Part shown: piece by piece, positions 45,510-55,100 of the stretch
Numbering within the stretch: position 1 is the stretch's first letter
How the letters are laid out: every line of letters starts with the position of its first letter
Assembly: GCF_002102355.1 (NCBI RefSeq)
Contig: NZ_LQPT01000081.1
Location: 1-64,000, forward strand
DNA length: 64,000 bases
Reading direction: 5' to 3'
Source: Mycobacterium sherrisii
Lineage (GTDB): Bacteria > Actinomycetota > Actinomycetes > Mycobacteriales > Mycobacteriaceae
The notes under the pieces: model-generated
Told to the model about the DNA's origin: nothing
Seen by the model: the letters and a program-made list of their open reading frames with translations, nothing else
The model's database searches: none
Program-made: the position numbers and the translations under genes

Positions 45510-45537
45510 GGTAGTCCTTTCGCTGGTAGTCCTTTCG
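45510..45537. repeat. Short tandem repeat before the ABC operon
   Basis: GGTAGTCCTTTCG occurs twice (45510-45522 and 45525-45537), period 15 bp. On the coding strand each copy carries CGAAAGGACTACC, so it duplicates an AAAGGA ribosome-site-like sequence in the leader of the ATPase gene. Confidence 0.7.
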
Positions 45538-45597
45538 GCGCGATCCGGTACCGGCTACGCGTGTCACCGGGGCACGGCACGGTCGCGACGCTGCCAC

Positions 45598-45614
45598 AGA
45601 CAGACGCTCTGTCT
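45598..45614. promoter_or_regulatory. TetR operator upstream of the ABC operon
   Basis: AGACAGACGCTCTGTCT has 7-bp arms AGACAGA/TCTGTCT around CGC. The same arms recur in the palindrome at 46493-46516 before the TetR gene. It lies 92 nt before the ATPase start. Confidence 0.7.
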
Positions 45615-45862
45615 ATCGCACTGCGGCCGGTGTCCGCCGTCCCGTGCTCGGTGGACGCGGGCGGGCGCCGCGGTGGCCGTCGGCATCCCGCTCAACGTGC
45701 TCAATCGCCGCAGCGAAAACCATTGTCGTGCAACTCAATAGGCATCTCACTGGCTGAGCGCCGACGCGTCGGGTGCTGACATGACGCCGACGCGACCACA
45801 GGGTTGCCGGCCACCCGAAATCGGATCGCGCTGAGCGGAACCGCCCGGAACCGTCGGCCGGG

Positions 45863-46465
45863 TCAGCGCCGCCGGGCTCGGTTGATGAAGTCGGCGGCCA
45901 GGCCCCGGCCGATCTCGATCGGCACGACGGATTGCTCGAGCTTGGAGCCCGCCAACGCGCCGTCGTAAAGCAATTGCAGCTGCCGAGCGGTCGCGGCGGG
46001 CCGCGTGGCACCGGCGGATCGCATCAACTCCGTCAGGCATGACCGCACCCATTCGCGGTGCGCGTCGATCGGCGCGAAACGTACGGCGGGAAATTCCGTA
46101 GCGACGTTGGCGTACAGACAACCCGGAAAGTCGCAGCGCGGCCCGTTGGCGATGGCCAAATCGAAAAAGACCAGCGCCTTTTCGGCCGGGTCGGCCCGGG
46201 TCGCGGCGGCCTCTTCCCAGCGCTTGCGATCGGCGTGGTCCAGGGCCGCCAGGTAGGCACTGATCAGGCCCGCTTTGGAGCCGTACAGGTCATAAAGGCT
46301 GGCCTTGGCGCATCCGGATTCGCGAAGGATCCGGTCGATGCCGACCGCCCGGATGCCGTGCGCCGCGAAAAGCTTCGTGGCCGCGGTGAGCATCCGATCG
46401 GCCGGGGACGACGTCCGTCGCGGTTCGACGGCCGCAGCAGCGGTATCCCGGTCGAGGATGTCCAT
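45863..46465 (-). CDS. TetR/AcrR-family transcriptional regulator
   Basis: 200 residues. Helix-turn-helix: RMLTAATKLFAAHGIRAVGI, ILRESGCAKASLYDLYGSKA. The C-terminal domain includes GPRCDFPGCLYANVATEFPA, the Cys-containing segment typical of the LmrA/YxaF-like C-terminal domain. A 24-bp palindrome lies 28-51 nt upstream of the start, and its arms recur before the ABC transporter operon that ends this stretch. Probable autorepressor and regulator of that importer; ligand unknown. Confidence 0.87.
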   Translation of the reverse strand: MDILDRDTAAAAVEPRRTSSPADRMLTAATKLFAAHGIRAVGIDRILRESGCAKASLYDLYGSKAGLISAYLAALDHADRKRWEEAAATRADPAEKALVFFDLAIANGPRCDFPGCLYANVATEFPAVRFAPIDAHREWVRSCLTELMRSAGATRPAATARQLQLLYDGALAGSKLEQSVVPIEIGRGLAADFINRARRR

Positions 46466-46492
46466 TTCCAGGACGCTAACAGAGGCGCCGGC

Positions 46493-46516
46493 GCTAGACA
46501 GAACCGTCTGTCTAGC
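46493..46516. promoter_or_regulatory. TetR operator upstream of the TetR gene
   Basis: Arms GCTAGACAGA (46493-46502) and TCTGTCTAGC (46507-46516) are perfect reverse complements around ACCG. It sits between the TetR start (46465) and the 3' end of the DUF3618 gene (46531). Confidence 0.8.
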
Positions 46517-46530
46517 CCGCGGCGCGGGGG

Positions 46531-46758
46531 TCAGCGGTTCCTGACCCGGCGCACCACCACCACGACGACCAGGGCCCCGACGCCGGCCAGTGACGCGGCG
46601 ACCGCGGGTTTGGTGACGAATCCGATCACCCGGACCTTGATGTCGTCGGCCAGGCGGCGCGGGTTGGCGCGCTCGGCAAGGGAGTCGACGGTGGCCGCGA
46701 GCTGGTCGCGGGCGGCATCGATCTCCTGCTTGATGGTGTCGGGATCGCGGTCCACCAC
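46531..46758 (-). CDS. DUF3618 small membrane-anchored protein (Rv2520c type)
   Basis: 75 residues from GTG at 46758. A charged helix, PDTIKQEIDAARDQLAATVD, then SLAERANPRRLADDIK is the DUF3618 signature. One membrane span, ASLAGVGALVVVVVV, ends in a basic RRVRNR tail. The length equals the M. tuberculosis protein I recall; a longer start at 46773 is possible. Function unknown. It is divergent from bcp with an 81-nt gap. Confidence 0.85.
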   Translation of the reverse strand: MVDRDPDTIKQEIDAARDQLAATVDSLAERANPRRLADDIKVRVIGFVTKPAVAASLAGVGALVVVVVVRRVRNR

Positions 46759-46839
46759 GTGTCTGTCCTCCAAGTCGCCCGGTGCGCCTGACGAACTACC
46801 CTAGTGCCGACGCCCTGGCGAACCGAAAGGGGAAGCACC

Positions 46840-47313
46840 TTGACCGAGACCACGCGCCTGGCACCGGGAGACAAAGCGCCCGCCTTCAGCCTGCCCGACG
46901 CCGACGGCAACAAGGTGTCGCTGGCCGATTACAAGGGGCGACGCGTCATCGTGTACTTCTACCCCGCCGCCTCGACCCCGGGCTGCACCAAACAGGCCTG
47001 CGATTTCCGCGACAACCTGGCCGAGCTCAACGGGGCAGGTCTGGACGTCGTCGGGATCTCGCCCGACAAGCCGGAGAAGCTGGCCAAGTTCCGGGACGCC
47101 GAGGGGCTGACGTTCCCGCTGCTGTCCGACCCGGATCGCAAGGTGCTGACGGCCTACGGCGCTTACGGCGAAAAGCAGATGTACGGCAAGACGGTCACCG
47201 GCGTCATCCGATCCACCTTCGTGGTCGACGAGAAGGGCAAGATCGCCGTCGCGCAGTACAACGTGAAGGCCACCGGGCACGTCGCTAAGCTGCGCCGCGA
47301 CCTGTCTGTCTAG
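46840..47313 (+). CDS. bcp: Thioredoxin-dependent peroxiredoxin Bcp
   Basis: 157 residues, same length as Rv2521. Reduces peroxides using a peroxidatic Cys. VIVYFYPAASTPGCTKQACD holds the peroxidatic Cys in PGCT and a second Cys five residues on, the PrxQ/Bcp arrangement. The first ATG-like codon in the right place is TTG at 46840, preceded by AAAGGGGAAG at proper distance, so a TTG start is assigned; a longer reading from 46804 lacks a ribosome site. Its 3' end overlaps the convergent peptidase gene by 4 nt. Confidence 0.93.
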   Translation: MTETTRLAPGDKAPAFSLPDADGNKVSLADYKGRRVIVYFYPAASTPGCTKQACDFRDNLAELNGAGLDVVGISPDKPEKLAKFRDAEGLTFPLLSDPDRKVLTAYGAYGEKQMYGKTVTGVIRSTFVVDEKGKIAVAQYNVKATGHVAKLRRDLSV

Positions 47314-48635
47314 GCCAGATTGGCCAGCAGCAAGGCTTCGGCGATCGCCGCGCGCTCCAGCACACCCAAATGCAGGCTTTCGTTGATGCTGTGGGCTTGC
47401 GTGGCGGGGTCCTCGACACCGGTCACGAGAATTTTCGCCTGGGGAAACGCGGCGGCGAACTCGGCGATGAACGGAATCGACCCGCCCATGCCCATGTCGA
47501 TCGGGTCGGTCCCCCACGCCCGCCGAAACGCCTGACGGGCGGCGTCGTAGACGCTGCCGCTGGCGTCGATCGCGTAGGGCTCGCCAAGGTCGCCCCGGGT
47601 GACGCGAAGCTGGGCGCCCCACGGCACGTGCGCCTGCAGGTGAGCGGTCAGCGCGTCCAGGTGCGCGGCGGCGTCACCGCCCGGCGCGACGCGCATGCTG
47701 ATCTTGGCCCGCGCTCGCGGGATCAGCGTGTTCGACGCCTTGTCGATGGGGGTGGTGTCGATGCCGATCACGGTGATCGCGGGTTTGGCCCACAGTCGCT
47801 GCGGCACCGACCCGGAACCGATTTCGGACACGCCGTCCAGCAGTCCCGCGTCCGCGCGCACTCGCTCGGGTGGGTAATCTACTGCGGCAGCAGAACTTTC
47901 GTGTAGCCCGGCGACGGCTACGTTCCCGTCGTCGTCGTGCAGGCTGGCCAGCAGCCGGACCAGCACGCTCAGCGCGTCGGGGACCACCCCGCCCCAGAGG
48001 CCGGAGTGCAGCCCGTGGTCGAGCGTGGCGACCTCGACCACACAGTCGACCAGACCACGTAGCGTCACGGTCAGCGCCGGGACTTCGGTGCTCCAGTTGT
48101 CCGAGTCGGCGATCACGATCACGTCGGCGGCCAACGCGTCGCGGTGGGCGTCCAGCAGCCGGCCCAGCGACGGCGACCCGGACTCCTCCTCGCCCTCGAC
48201 GAACACCGTCACACCAACCGGCGGATTGCCGTCGTGGGCCCGAAATGCGGCCAAATGCGTTGCGATACCGGCCTTGTCGTCGGCGCTGCCGCGCCCGTAC
48301 AACCGGCCCTCGCGCTCGGTCGGCTCGAAAGGCGGCGATGCCCACTGACTACTGTCACCCTCGGGTTGCACGTCGTGGTGGGCGTACAGCAAAACCGTCG
48401 GCGCGCCGTCGGGCGCCGGGTGGTGGGCGATGACGGCCGGGGCGCCGCCCTCGCTGACGATGCGCACATCGCCAAACCCGGCCTGCGACAACAGGTCCGC
48501 CACCGCTTGCGCGCTCTTGTGCACTTCGCTGCGCCGCTTTGGGTCGGCCCACACCGATTCGATGCGCACCAGATCCTCGAGGTCACGGCGCACCGACGGC
48601 AATACGTCGCGGACGCGCTGGGCTAGCTCGGTCAC
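47310..48635 (-). CDS. M20-family metallopeptidase (Rv2522c type)
   Basis: 441 residues. Zinc-dependent M20 dipeptidase/deacylase: LLYAHHDVQPEGD with the first metal His and Asp, LYGRGSADDKAG with the bridging Asp, VFVEGEEESGSPS with the catalytic and metal Glu residues, and GMGGSIPFIAEF near the C-terminus. The dimerisation (lid) domain lies between. Often annotated dapE-like, but it is closer to the carnosinase/CNDP-type dipeptidases, so a DapE function is not claimed. Cytoplasmic, no signal peptide. Confidence 0.88.
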   Translation of the reverse strand: MTELAQRVRDVLPSVRRDLEDLVRIESVWADPKRRSEVHKSAQAVADLLSQAGFGDVRIVSEGGAPAVIAHHPAPDGAPTVLLYAHHDVQPEGDSSQWASPPFEPTEREGRLYGRGSADDKAGIATHLAAFRAHDGNPPVGVTVFVEGEEESGSPSLGRLLDAHRDALAADVIVIADSDNWSTEVPALTVTLRGLVDCVVEVATLDHGLHSGLWGGVVPDALSVLVRLLASLHDDDGNVAVAGLHESSAAAVDYPPERVRADAGLLDGVSEIGSGSVPQRLWAKPAITVIGIDTTPIDKASNTLIPRARAKISMRVAPGGDAAAHLDALTAHLQAHVPWGAQLRVTRGDLGEPYAIDASGSVYDAARQAFRRAWGTDPIDMGMGGSIPFIAEFAAAFPQAKILVTGVEDPATQAHSINESLHLGVLERAAIAEALLLANLA

Positions 48636-48713
48636 GGTTTCTCCTCACGCACGACGCCGAAGGGGGTGCCGGCTACAAACACCGGCGCGCATTCGTTGCG
48701 GGCCGCAGGGGCG

Positions 48714-49109
48714 TTAACCGGCCGTTTCGAGGATGGCCACCGCGGCGGCGGTATCGCCCTCGTGCGTCAGCGACACATGAATGGTCACCTCGGCAAGATG
48801 TTTGGCGATATCCCCGGTCAGCCGGACCCGCGGCCGTCCCCACATGTCGGTGACGACCTCGATGTCGCGGTGGATGTCCTCCGGCAGCACGGGACGCTGG
48901 GCGAACCGCGATCCCGACCATGCCTTGATCACGGCCTCCTTCGCCGCCCAGCGCGCCGCCAGATGACGCGCGGCCGACGAACTCTTGTCCGAGGCGTCCC
49001 GACGCTCGCCGGGGGTAAACGTCTCGGAGAAGACGGTCCCCGGCTGGTCGACCTGCTCGGCGAAATCAGGGATGGATACGACGTCTATCCCCACACCGAC
49101 GATGCCCAT
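48714..49109 (-). CDS. acpS: Holo-[acyl-carrier-protein] synthase AcpS
   Basis: 131 residues. Transfers 4'-phosphopantetheine from CoA to the ACP segment of the neighbouring FAS-I. Motifs VGIDVVSIPDF (metal-binding Asp) and ARWAAKEAVIKAW (Glu and Lys of the W-K/A-E-A-K region) are clear. VSLTHEGDTAAAVAIL is the C-terminal block. It lies 28 nt after fas on the same strand, so the two are probably cotranscribed, as in other mycobacteria. Confidence 0.95.
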   Translation of the reverse strand: MGIVGVGIDVVSIPDFAEQVDQPGTVFSETFTPGERRDASDKSSSAARHLAARWAAKEAVIKAWSGSRFAQRPVLPEDIHRDIEVVTDMWGRPRVRLTGDIAKHLAEVTIHVSLTHEGDTAAAVAILETAG

Positions 49110-49137
49110 GGCTGGCCAGGCTAACCGATCGCCGAAA

Positions 49138-52100
49138 TCACCCGGCAGGCACCTCGTAGGCGTCGTCGTCGCCCAGGCGCGCGACCGGATTCAGCAGCAT
49201 CGTCGCCTCCTGCCGCTTCTCCGGAGCGCTGTGATCGAAGCGACGGTCCGGCGGGCGCTTGTACATCGGGTCGCCGCCGGCGATGGCCGACACCAGTCGG
49301 CGCTGACCGGCCAGCAACCGTGCGTTGGCGCGCCGCTGGTAGTCCTCGCGCTGGCTCGGATCCAGTGCGGCGATGAACGCCTGCGGGTGCACCAGCGCGA
49401 CGAGCCCGGACACGTGGCCGAACCCGAGGCTGGTCACCAGGCCGGCCTTGACCGGGAACTTCTCGCCCAGCCGCAAAGTGTCGCGCACCCACACGAAGTG
49501 AGCCGACCCGGATAGTTCGTCGTCGACGCAGTCCAGGCTGCGGTTGGGCGGGATGACGCCGTCGCGCAGTATCTGGCACAGGCCCATCATCTGGAAGACC
49601 GCCGCACCACCCTTGGCGTGCCCGGTCAGGCTCTTCTGCGACACGATGAACAACGGCGCACCCTCGGACCGCCCCAGCGAGTCGGCCAGCCGCTCGTGCA
49701 GCTCGGTCTCGTTGGGGTCGTTGACCAGCGTCGACGTGTCGTGCTTGGAGATTACCGCGACGTCGTCGGCGCTCACCCCGAGCTTGGCCAGGGCGCGGGC
49801 CAGCGGCGAGTCCTTGCCGCCCCGACCGGACGCCAGGGCGCCCAACCCCGGAGCCGGGATCGAGGTGTGCACACCGTCGCCGTAGGACTGCGCGAACGCG
49901 ACGACGGCGAGCACCGGCAGACCCATCTTCAGCGCGAGGTCACCGCGGGCCAACAGGATCGTGCCGCCGCCCTGGGCCTCGACGAACCCGAGGCGCCGTC
50001 GGTCGTTGGGCCGGGAGAACTTCGAATCGTGAATGCCCCGGGCTCGCATCATCTGGGTGTCGGCGGTGGCTGCCATGTCACCGAATCCGATGATGCCTTC
50101 CAGCGTCAGGTCGTCGATACCGCCGGCCACGACCATTTCGGCCTTGCCCAATCGGATCTTGTCGATACCTTCCTCCACCGAAACCGCTGCGGTAGCGCAG
50201 GCGGCGACCGGGTGGATCATCGCCCCGTAGCTGCCGATGTAGGACTGAACCACATGCGCGGCAACGATATTCGGCAGAACTTCCTGGAAGATGTCGTTCG
50301 GCTTGTTCCGGCCCAACAGGTTTCCGTGGTACATCGTCTGCATCGAGGTGCCGCCACCCATACCGGTGCCCATGGTGTTGGCGACCAGGCTCGGGTGCAC
50401 GTAGCGCATCACTTCGGCGGGGCTGAATCCGGCCGAGAGGAATGCGTCGACGGTCGCGACGATGTTCCACACCGCGAGCCGATCGATGGAGCTCGCCATG
50501 TCCGCGCTGATGCCCCACACCGTGGGGTCGAATCCCGTCGGGATCTGCCCACCGACGACGCGCGACAGCTTGTTCTTCCGCGGCACCCGGATCTCGGTGC
50601 CCGCCTTGCGGATAACCTGCCAGTCGCTCGAGTCGGGCACCGGGCGAATCACGGTGTGCTCGGGATCGAACTCGGCGAAGGCGCGGGCGTCGGACTCGGA
50701 GGAGACGACGAAGGCGAAGTCCTTGTCCAGGAACACCGACACCAGCAGCGGCGACGCATGGTCGGGGTCGATCGATCCGTCGTCGACGAACTCCCGGATG
50801 CCGCAGCGCTCGACGACCACGTCGTGGTAACGCTCGACCAGGTCGGCCTCGTCGATCAGCTCGCCGGATTGCGTGTCATACCAACCCGGTTGGGGGTCGT
50901 CCTCCCAGCGGATCAACCCCGTGGTCCAGGCCAGCTCGAGCACGCCGGCCGCCGACAGCTCGTTGTCGACCTCCATCTCGAAGCGGGTGCGCGACGACCC
51001 GTACGGGCCCAGTTCCGCCCCACCGACGATCACCACCAGGTCGGCGGGGTCGACGTCGAGGTCGGCCCACTGGGGCGGCGGCGCCGGGGTGAAACCGCGT
51101 GGCGGGGATGGCAGCGCGGCGATGGCGCCTTCGGCCGGCCCGTCATCTTCTGTTGTCTCCGAAGACATCTCCTCGCGCGCCTTGGCGGCCAGTTCGGCCA
51201 TGTCGAGTTCGATGTCGCCGAGACCGCCGGTGAAATCGGCCTTGATCGGCTGGCTGGCCGCCGCCACCTTCGACTCCACGTCGCACAGGTTCAGCAGCAT
51301 CGCGGCCATCTCGTCGGTGGAGTAGGTGGTGACACCCGCTTCTTCGACGGCGTCGACGATGGCGTCGTTGTGGCCCATCAGCCCGGTACCACGTGTCCAG
51401 CCAATCAGTGCGTGCGCCAAGCTGACTCGCGTCGCCCACGACGACTCCGCGTGCCAGCGACTGACCAGGGCGTCCAGGGCGGACTTGGCCTCGCCGTAGG
51501 CGCCGTCACCGCCGAACATTCCGCGGTTGGGCGAGCCGGGCAGCACCACGTGCAGTCGCGAGGCGATGTCCCGCTCGGCGCCGATCTTCGACAGGCCGCC
51601 GATGAGCCGCTGCACAGCCCACAGCAGGACCTTCATCTCCATCTCGGAACGCGAACCCGCCTCCGACAGGTCGCCCGCCACCCGCGGCGCAGCGAACGGG
51701 AACAGCAGCGTCGGGGTTTGCGCGTCCTTGATGTGAATCGACTGCGGCCCAAGGCTTTCGTTCTGTTCGGTACCGACCCACTCGACCAGGGCGTCGATGT
51801 CGGAGTACGACGCCATGTTGGCCGGCACCACCCACAGCGCCGCCTCGAACCGGGCGTGGTCGCGATACAGCTTGCGGTAGAACGCCAACCGGTCGTCGTC
51901 GAGCTTGGACGTCGTCGCGATCACGGTGGCACCACCGTCGAGCAGCCGCGCCACGATCGAGGCGGCGATCGAACCCTTCGATGCGCCGGTCACGACGGCG
52001 ATTTCGCTGCTGTACGGACCGGGGTCCGGGTTCTCCGCACCCGCGGCAATCCGGCCGTACAGCGACGCGTGGATTCCACGGCCGGCCGCCAGCGCCTTGC

Positions 52101-55100
52101 CCTGCCACCAGGTGGCCTGGGTGGCGACGATGTGGCCGGCGCCCTCGAAGCGCTCGGACAGGCGTTTCCAGTCGGCGTCGATATCACCCTCGTCGGACAG
52201 CCACAGCTTGACCAGATCCTCGCGGGCGCTGGCCCAGCGGTCGTCGAACACGACCGCCTTCTTGGCCTCGAACGCCGGTGCCACCAAACGCGGCCAATCC
52301 GAACCTAATTCGGAGGTGACCAAATCGATGAGCTCGGCGTCGGTCGCCGCCGGTGAGACGCTGACCGGGTCGTCCAGACCCAGCTGGCCCAGCACCAGGC
52401 GGGCCGCCGAAGCCAGCACGCCGTCCCGGCCGGTGATCTGGTCGGTGAACTCGCTGAGCGCAGCCGCGTCGATCGTGGCGCCGCCGCCACCGCCCGCCGA
52501 GGGCAGCGCGACCGAGACGCCGTGGCGCGCAGCCACCGAGGCGACGGCCGCGTCGATCACCTTGTCGACGGTGCCGGCATCGGCCAGTGCGCCCTCGTGC
52601 AGGTGCCCCAGGGCACCGCCGCGAACGCTGGTGCCCTCGCGGGTGCCCAGCGCGACCTCGACCGTCACGTGCTTGGCCCAGCCCTCGCCCAGCTCCCAAG
52701 TCTTGGTGACCCGATCGGTGATCGCGGCGGGCCGCTTGCCGGACGGACCAAGAACCGTCCGCAGCTGGTCATTGATGGCGTCGGAAAGCACTGGGCCGTA
52801 AGGCTTGTAGGTGCGGGCCAGCTTGGTCACCTGCGCCCGAAGCCCCGCCAGGTCGGCTTCCGCGGCTCCGTCGATCGCGCCGAGGTTCAACTCCGAACCC
52901 AGGTCAACCAGAAGTTGGTTGCGCCGCGACGACGCGCCGTCGGTGATGGACTCGATAGAGTCCAGCGACTCGATCTGGTCGATGCGCATCTTGGCCGACA
53001 GCGCGATCAGCGCCAACGTAGCGTCGGCCGCGTCGAATCCGAGGTCGTCGGGCCTCGGAGCACCGGACGGAGCTCCGGCGGGAGCCGCAGCGACGGCCGG
53101 GGCGACGTTAGAAAGGGGTGCACCGTCCGCGGCGACAGCCGCGGAATCATCCGCAACCACCTCGACCTCCTCGGCCTCCGGCTCCGGGTCGGTGTCCGTG
53201 GCGAACAGCACCGCCGCATCCCGCTCGGCATTGAGCACTTCGACTGTGCTGTGGGCATATTCGGGCAACTTGAGGGTGTTGGTGGCCAGTCCGGCGACGG
53301 TCGGCGCGGACTTGACACCGATTTCGACGAATCGTTCCACGCCCAGGCCGCCGGCGGCCTCCTCGATGAACAGCAGGTCCTGGGTTTCGATCCAGCGCAC
53401 CGGGCTGGCGAACTGCCAGGCCAGCAGCTCGATGAAGATGGTCCGGGCCATTTCCCGCGGCCGCTCGCGTAGCCAGGTGTCGTAGTCGGCCAGGATCGGG
53501 TCGAGCGGCTCGGCCGGGACCAGGTCGCGGATCTCCTGGATGAAGTCGCGATCCAGCGTGAACGGCCGCGGCACCAGGTTGGGGATGTAGCGCCCGATGA
53601 TCAGCTCTGGGTCTTGGTCACGCGGCATGACACGTTCCAGCGAGCGGCGGAAGTCGGCAACACCGACCCGCAGCACCCGCGAGTGGAACGGGACGTCGAT
53701 GCCCGGCACCAGGATGAATGAGCGCTTGCCGCCGGTGATTTCACGGCGCCGCTCCACCTCTTCCTCGAGGGCTTCGAGACCGCGCACCGTGCCGGCGATC
53801 GCATACTGCGAACCGCGCAGGTTGAAGTTCACGATTTCCAGGAATTCCCCGGTGCGCTCGGCGATTTCGGCGACGAAGTTCTTGACCTCGTCGTCGGGCA
53901 GGTCGATCTGCGACGGCCTGATCGCCGCCAGCCGGTAGTTGGACCGGCCCATCTCGTCGCGGGGCACGATGTCGTGCATGTTCGACCCGCGGTGAAACAC
54001 CGTCTCCAGCAACGCTTCCAGCTCGTAGACGCCGAGCACGCAGGCCAGCGCGGTGTATTCGCCGACCGAGTGGCCGCAGGCGATAGCGCCTTCGACGAAC
54101 GCGCCCTGCTCGCGCATCTCGGCGACCTGGGCGGCCGCGACGGTGGCCATCGCGACCTGAGTGAACTGCGTCAGGTACAGCACACCGTCGGGGTGGTGGT
54201 AATGCACACCGCTGGCGATGAGCGTGGTCGGGTTGTCGCGCACCACGTGCAGCACCGAGAAACCCAGGGTTTCGCGGGTGAACTTGTCCGCGTCGTCCCA
54301 GATTTTGCGGGCGGCCTTGGAGCGGGCCCGGACCTCCATGCCCATGCCCTTGTGCTGGATGCCCTGACCGGGGAACGCGTAGACGGTCTTGGGTGCGGCC
54401 AGGCGCGCGGTCGCCGACATCACCAGATCGGATCCGACGCGTGCCGCGACCTCCAAAACCTCTGCGCCCTGGTCGATTCCGACTCGGTCGACGCGGAAGT
54501 CGACCTCGTCACCCGGACGCACCATGCCCAGGAAGCGCGCGGTCCAGCCGATCAGCCGAGCCGGCGGACGGGCCTGGCCGTCGGTAGCGGTCACCGTGTG
54601 CTGTGCGGCGGCGGACAGCCACATGCCGTGCACGATGGGCGATTCCAGTCCGGCGAGCAGCGCAGCCGCCCGGTCGGTGTGGATCGGGTTGTGGTCACCG
54701 GACACCACCGCGAACGGCCGCATGTCGACCGGCGCGGTGATCTTCACGTCGCGGCGGCGACGCCGCGGGGTGTCGGTCGCGTTCTTTGACACCGCGCCTC
54801 CGGCCCGGGGCGGGTCGGAGAGTTCGCCGGGACCGGTACGCCCGAGGATGGCGAACCGTTCTTGGAGGGTGGCGATCGGCGCGCCGTCGGAACCGACGAC
54901 CCGTACCGAGACCGGGACCACCCGACCCATGTCGGTGTCGGTGGCGGGCGAAGCCGTTGCGGTAACGGTCAATTGGTCGGGGTCGGCCGGAAGCTTGCCG
55001 ACCACGTGAGCGGCGTGGTCGAGGTGCACCAGGCTCAGCAGGCCCTCGACAACCGGGACCCCGGCGTCGGTGACCGCCGATCCGATCGTCGCGAATACCG

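Noticed and set aside
47310-48635. DapE (succinyl-diaminopimelate desuccinylase) assignment
   Set aside because: The M20 motifs fit general dipeptidases equally well and there are no lysine-pathway neighbours, so only the family is claimed.
49618-52308. 896-codon plus-strand open frame inside fas
   Set aside because: It is antisense to clearly coding fas sequence; composition rich in Arg, His, Gly and Gln follows from high-GC codon complement and shows no domain.
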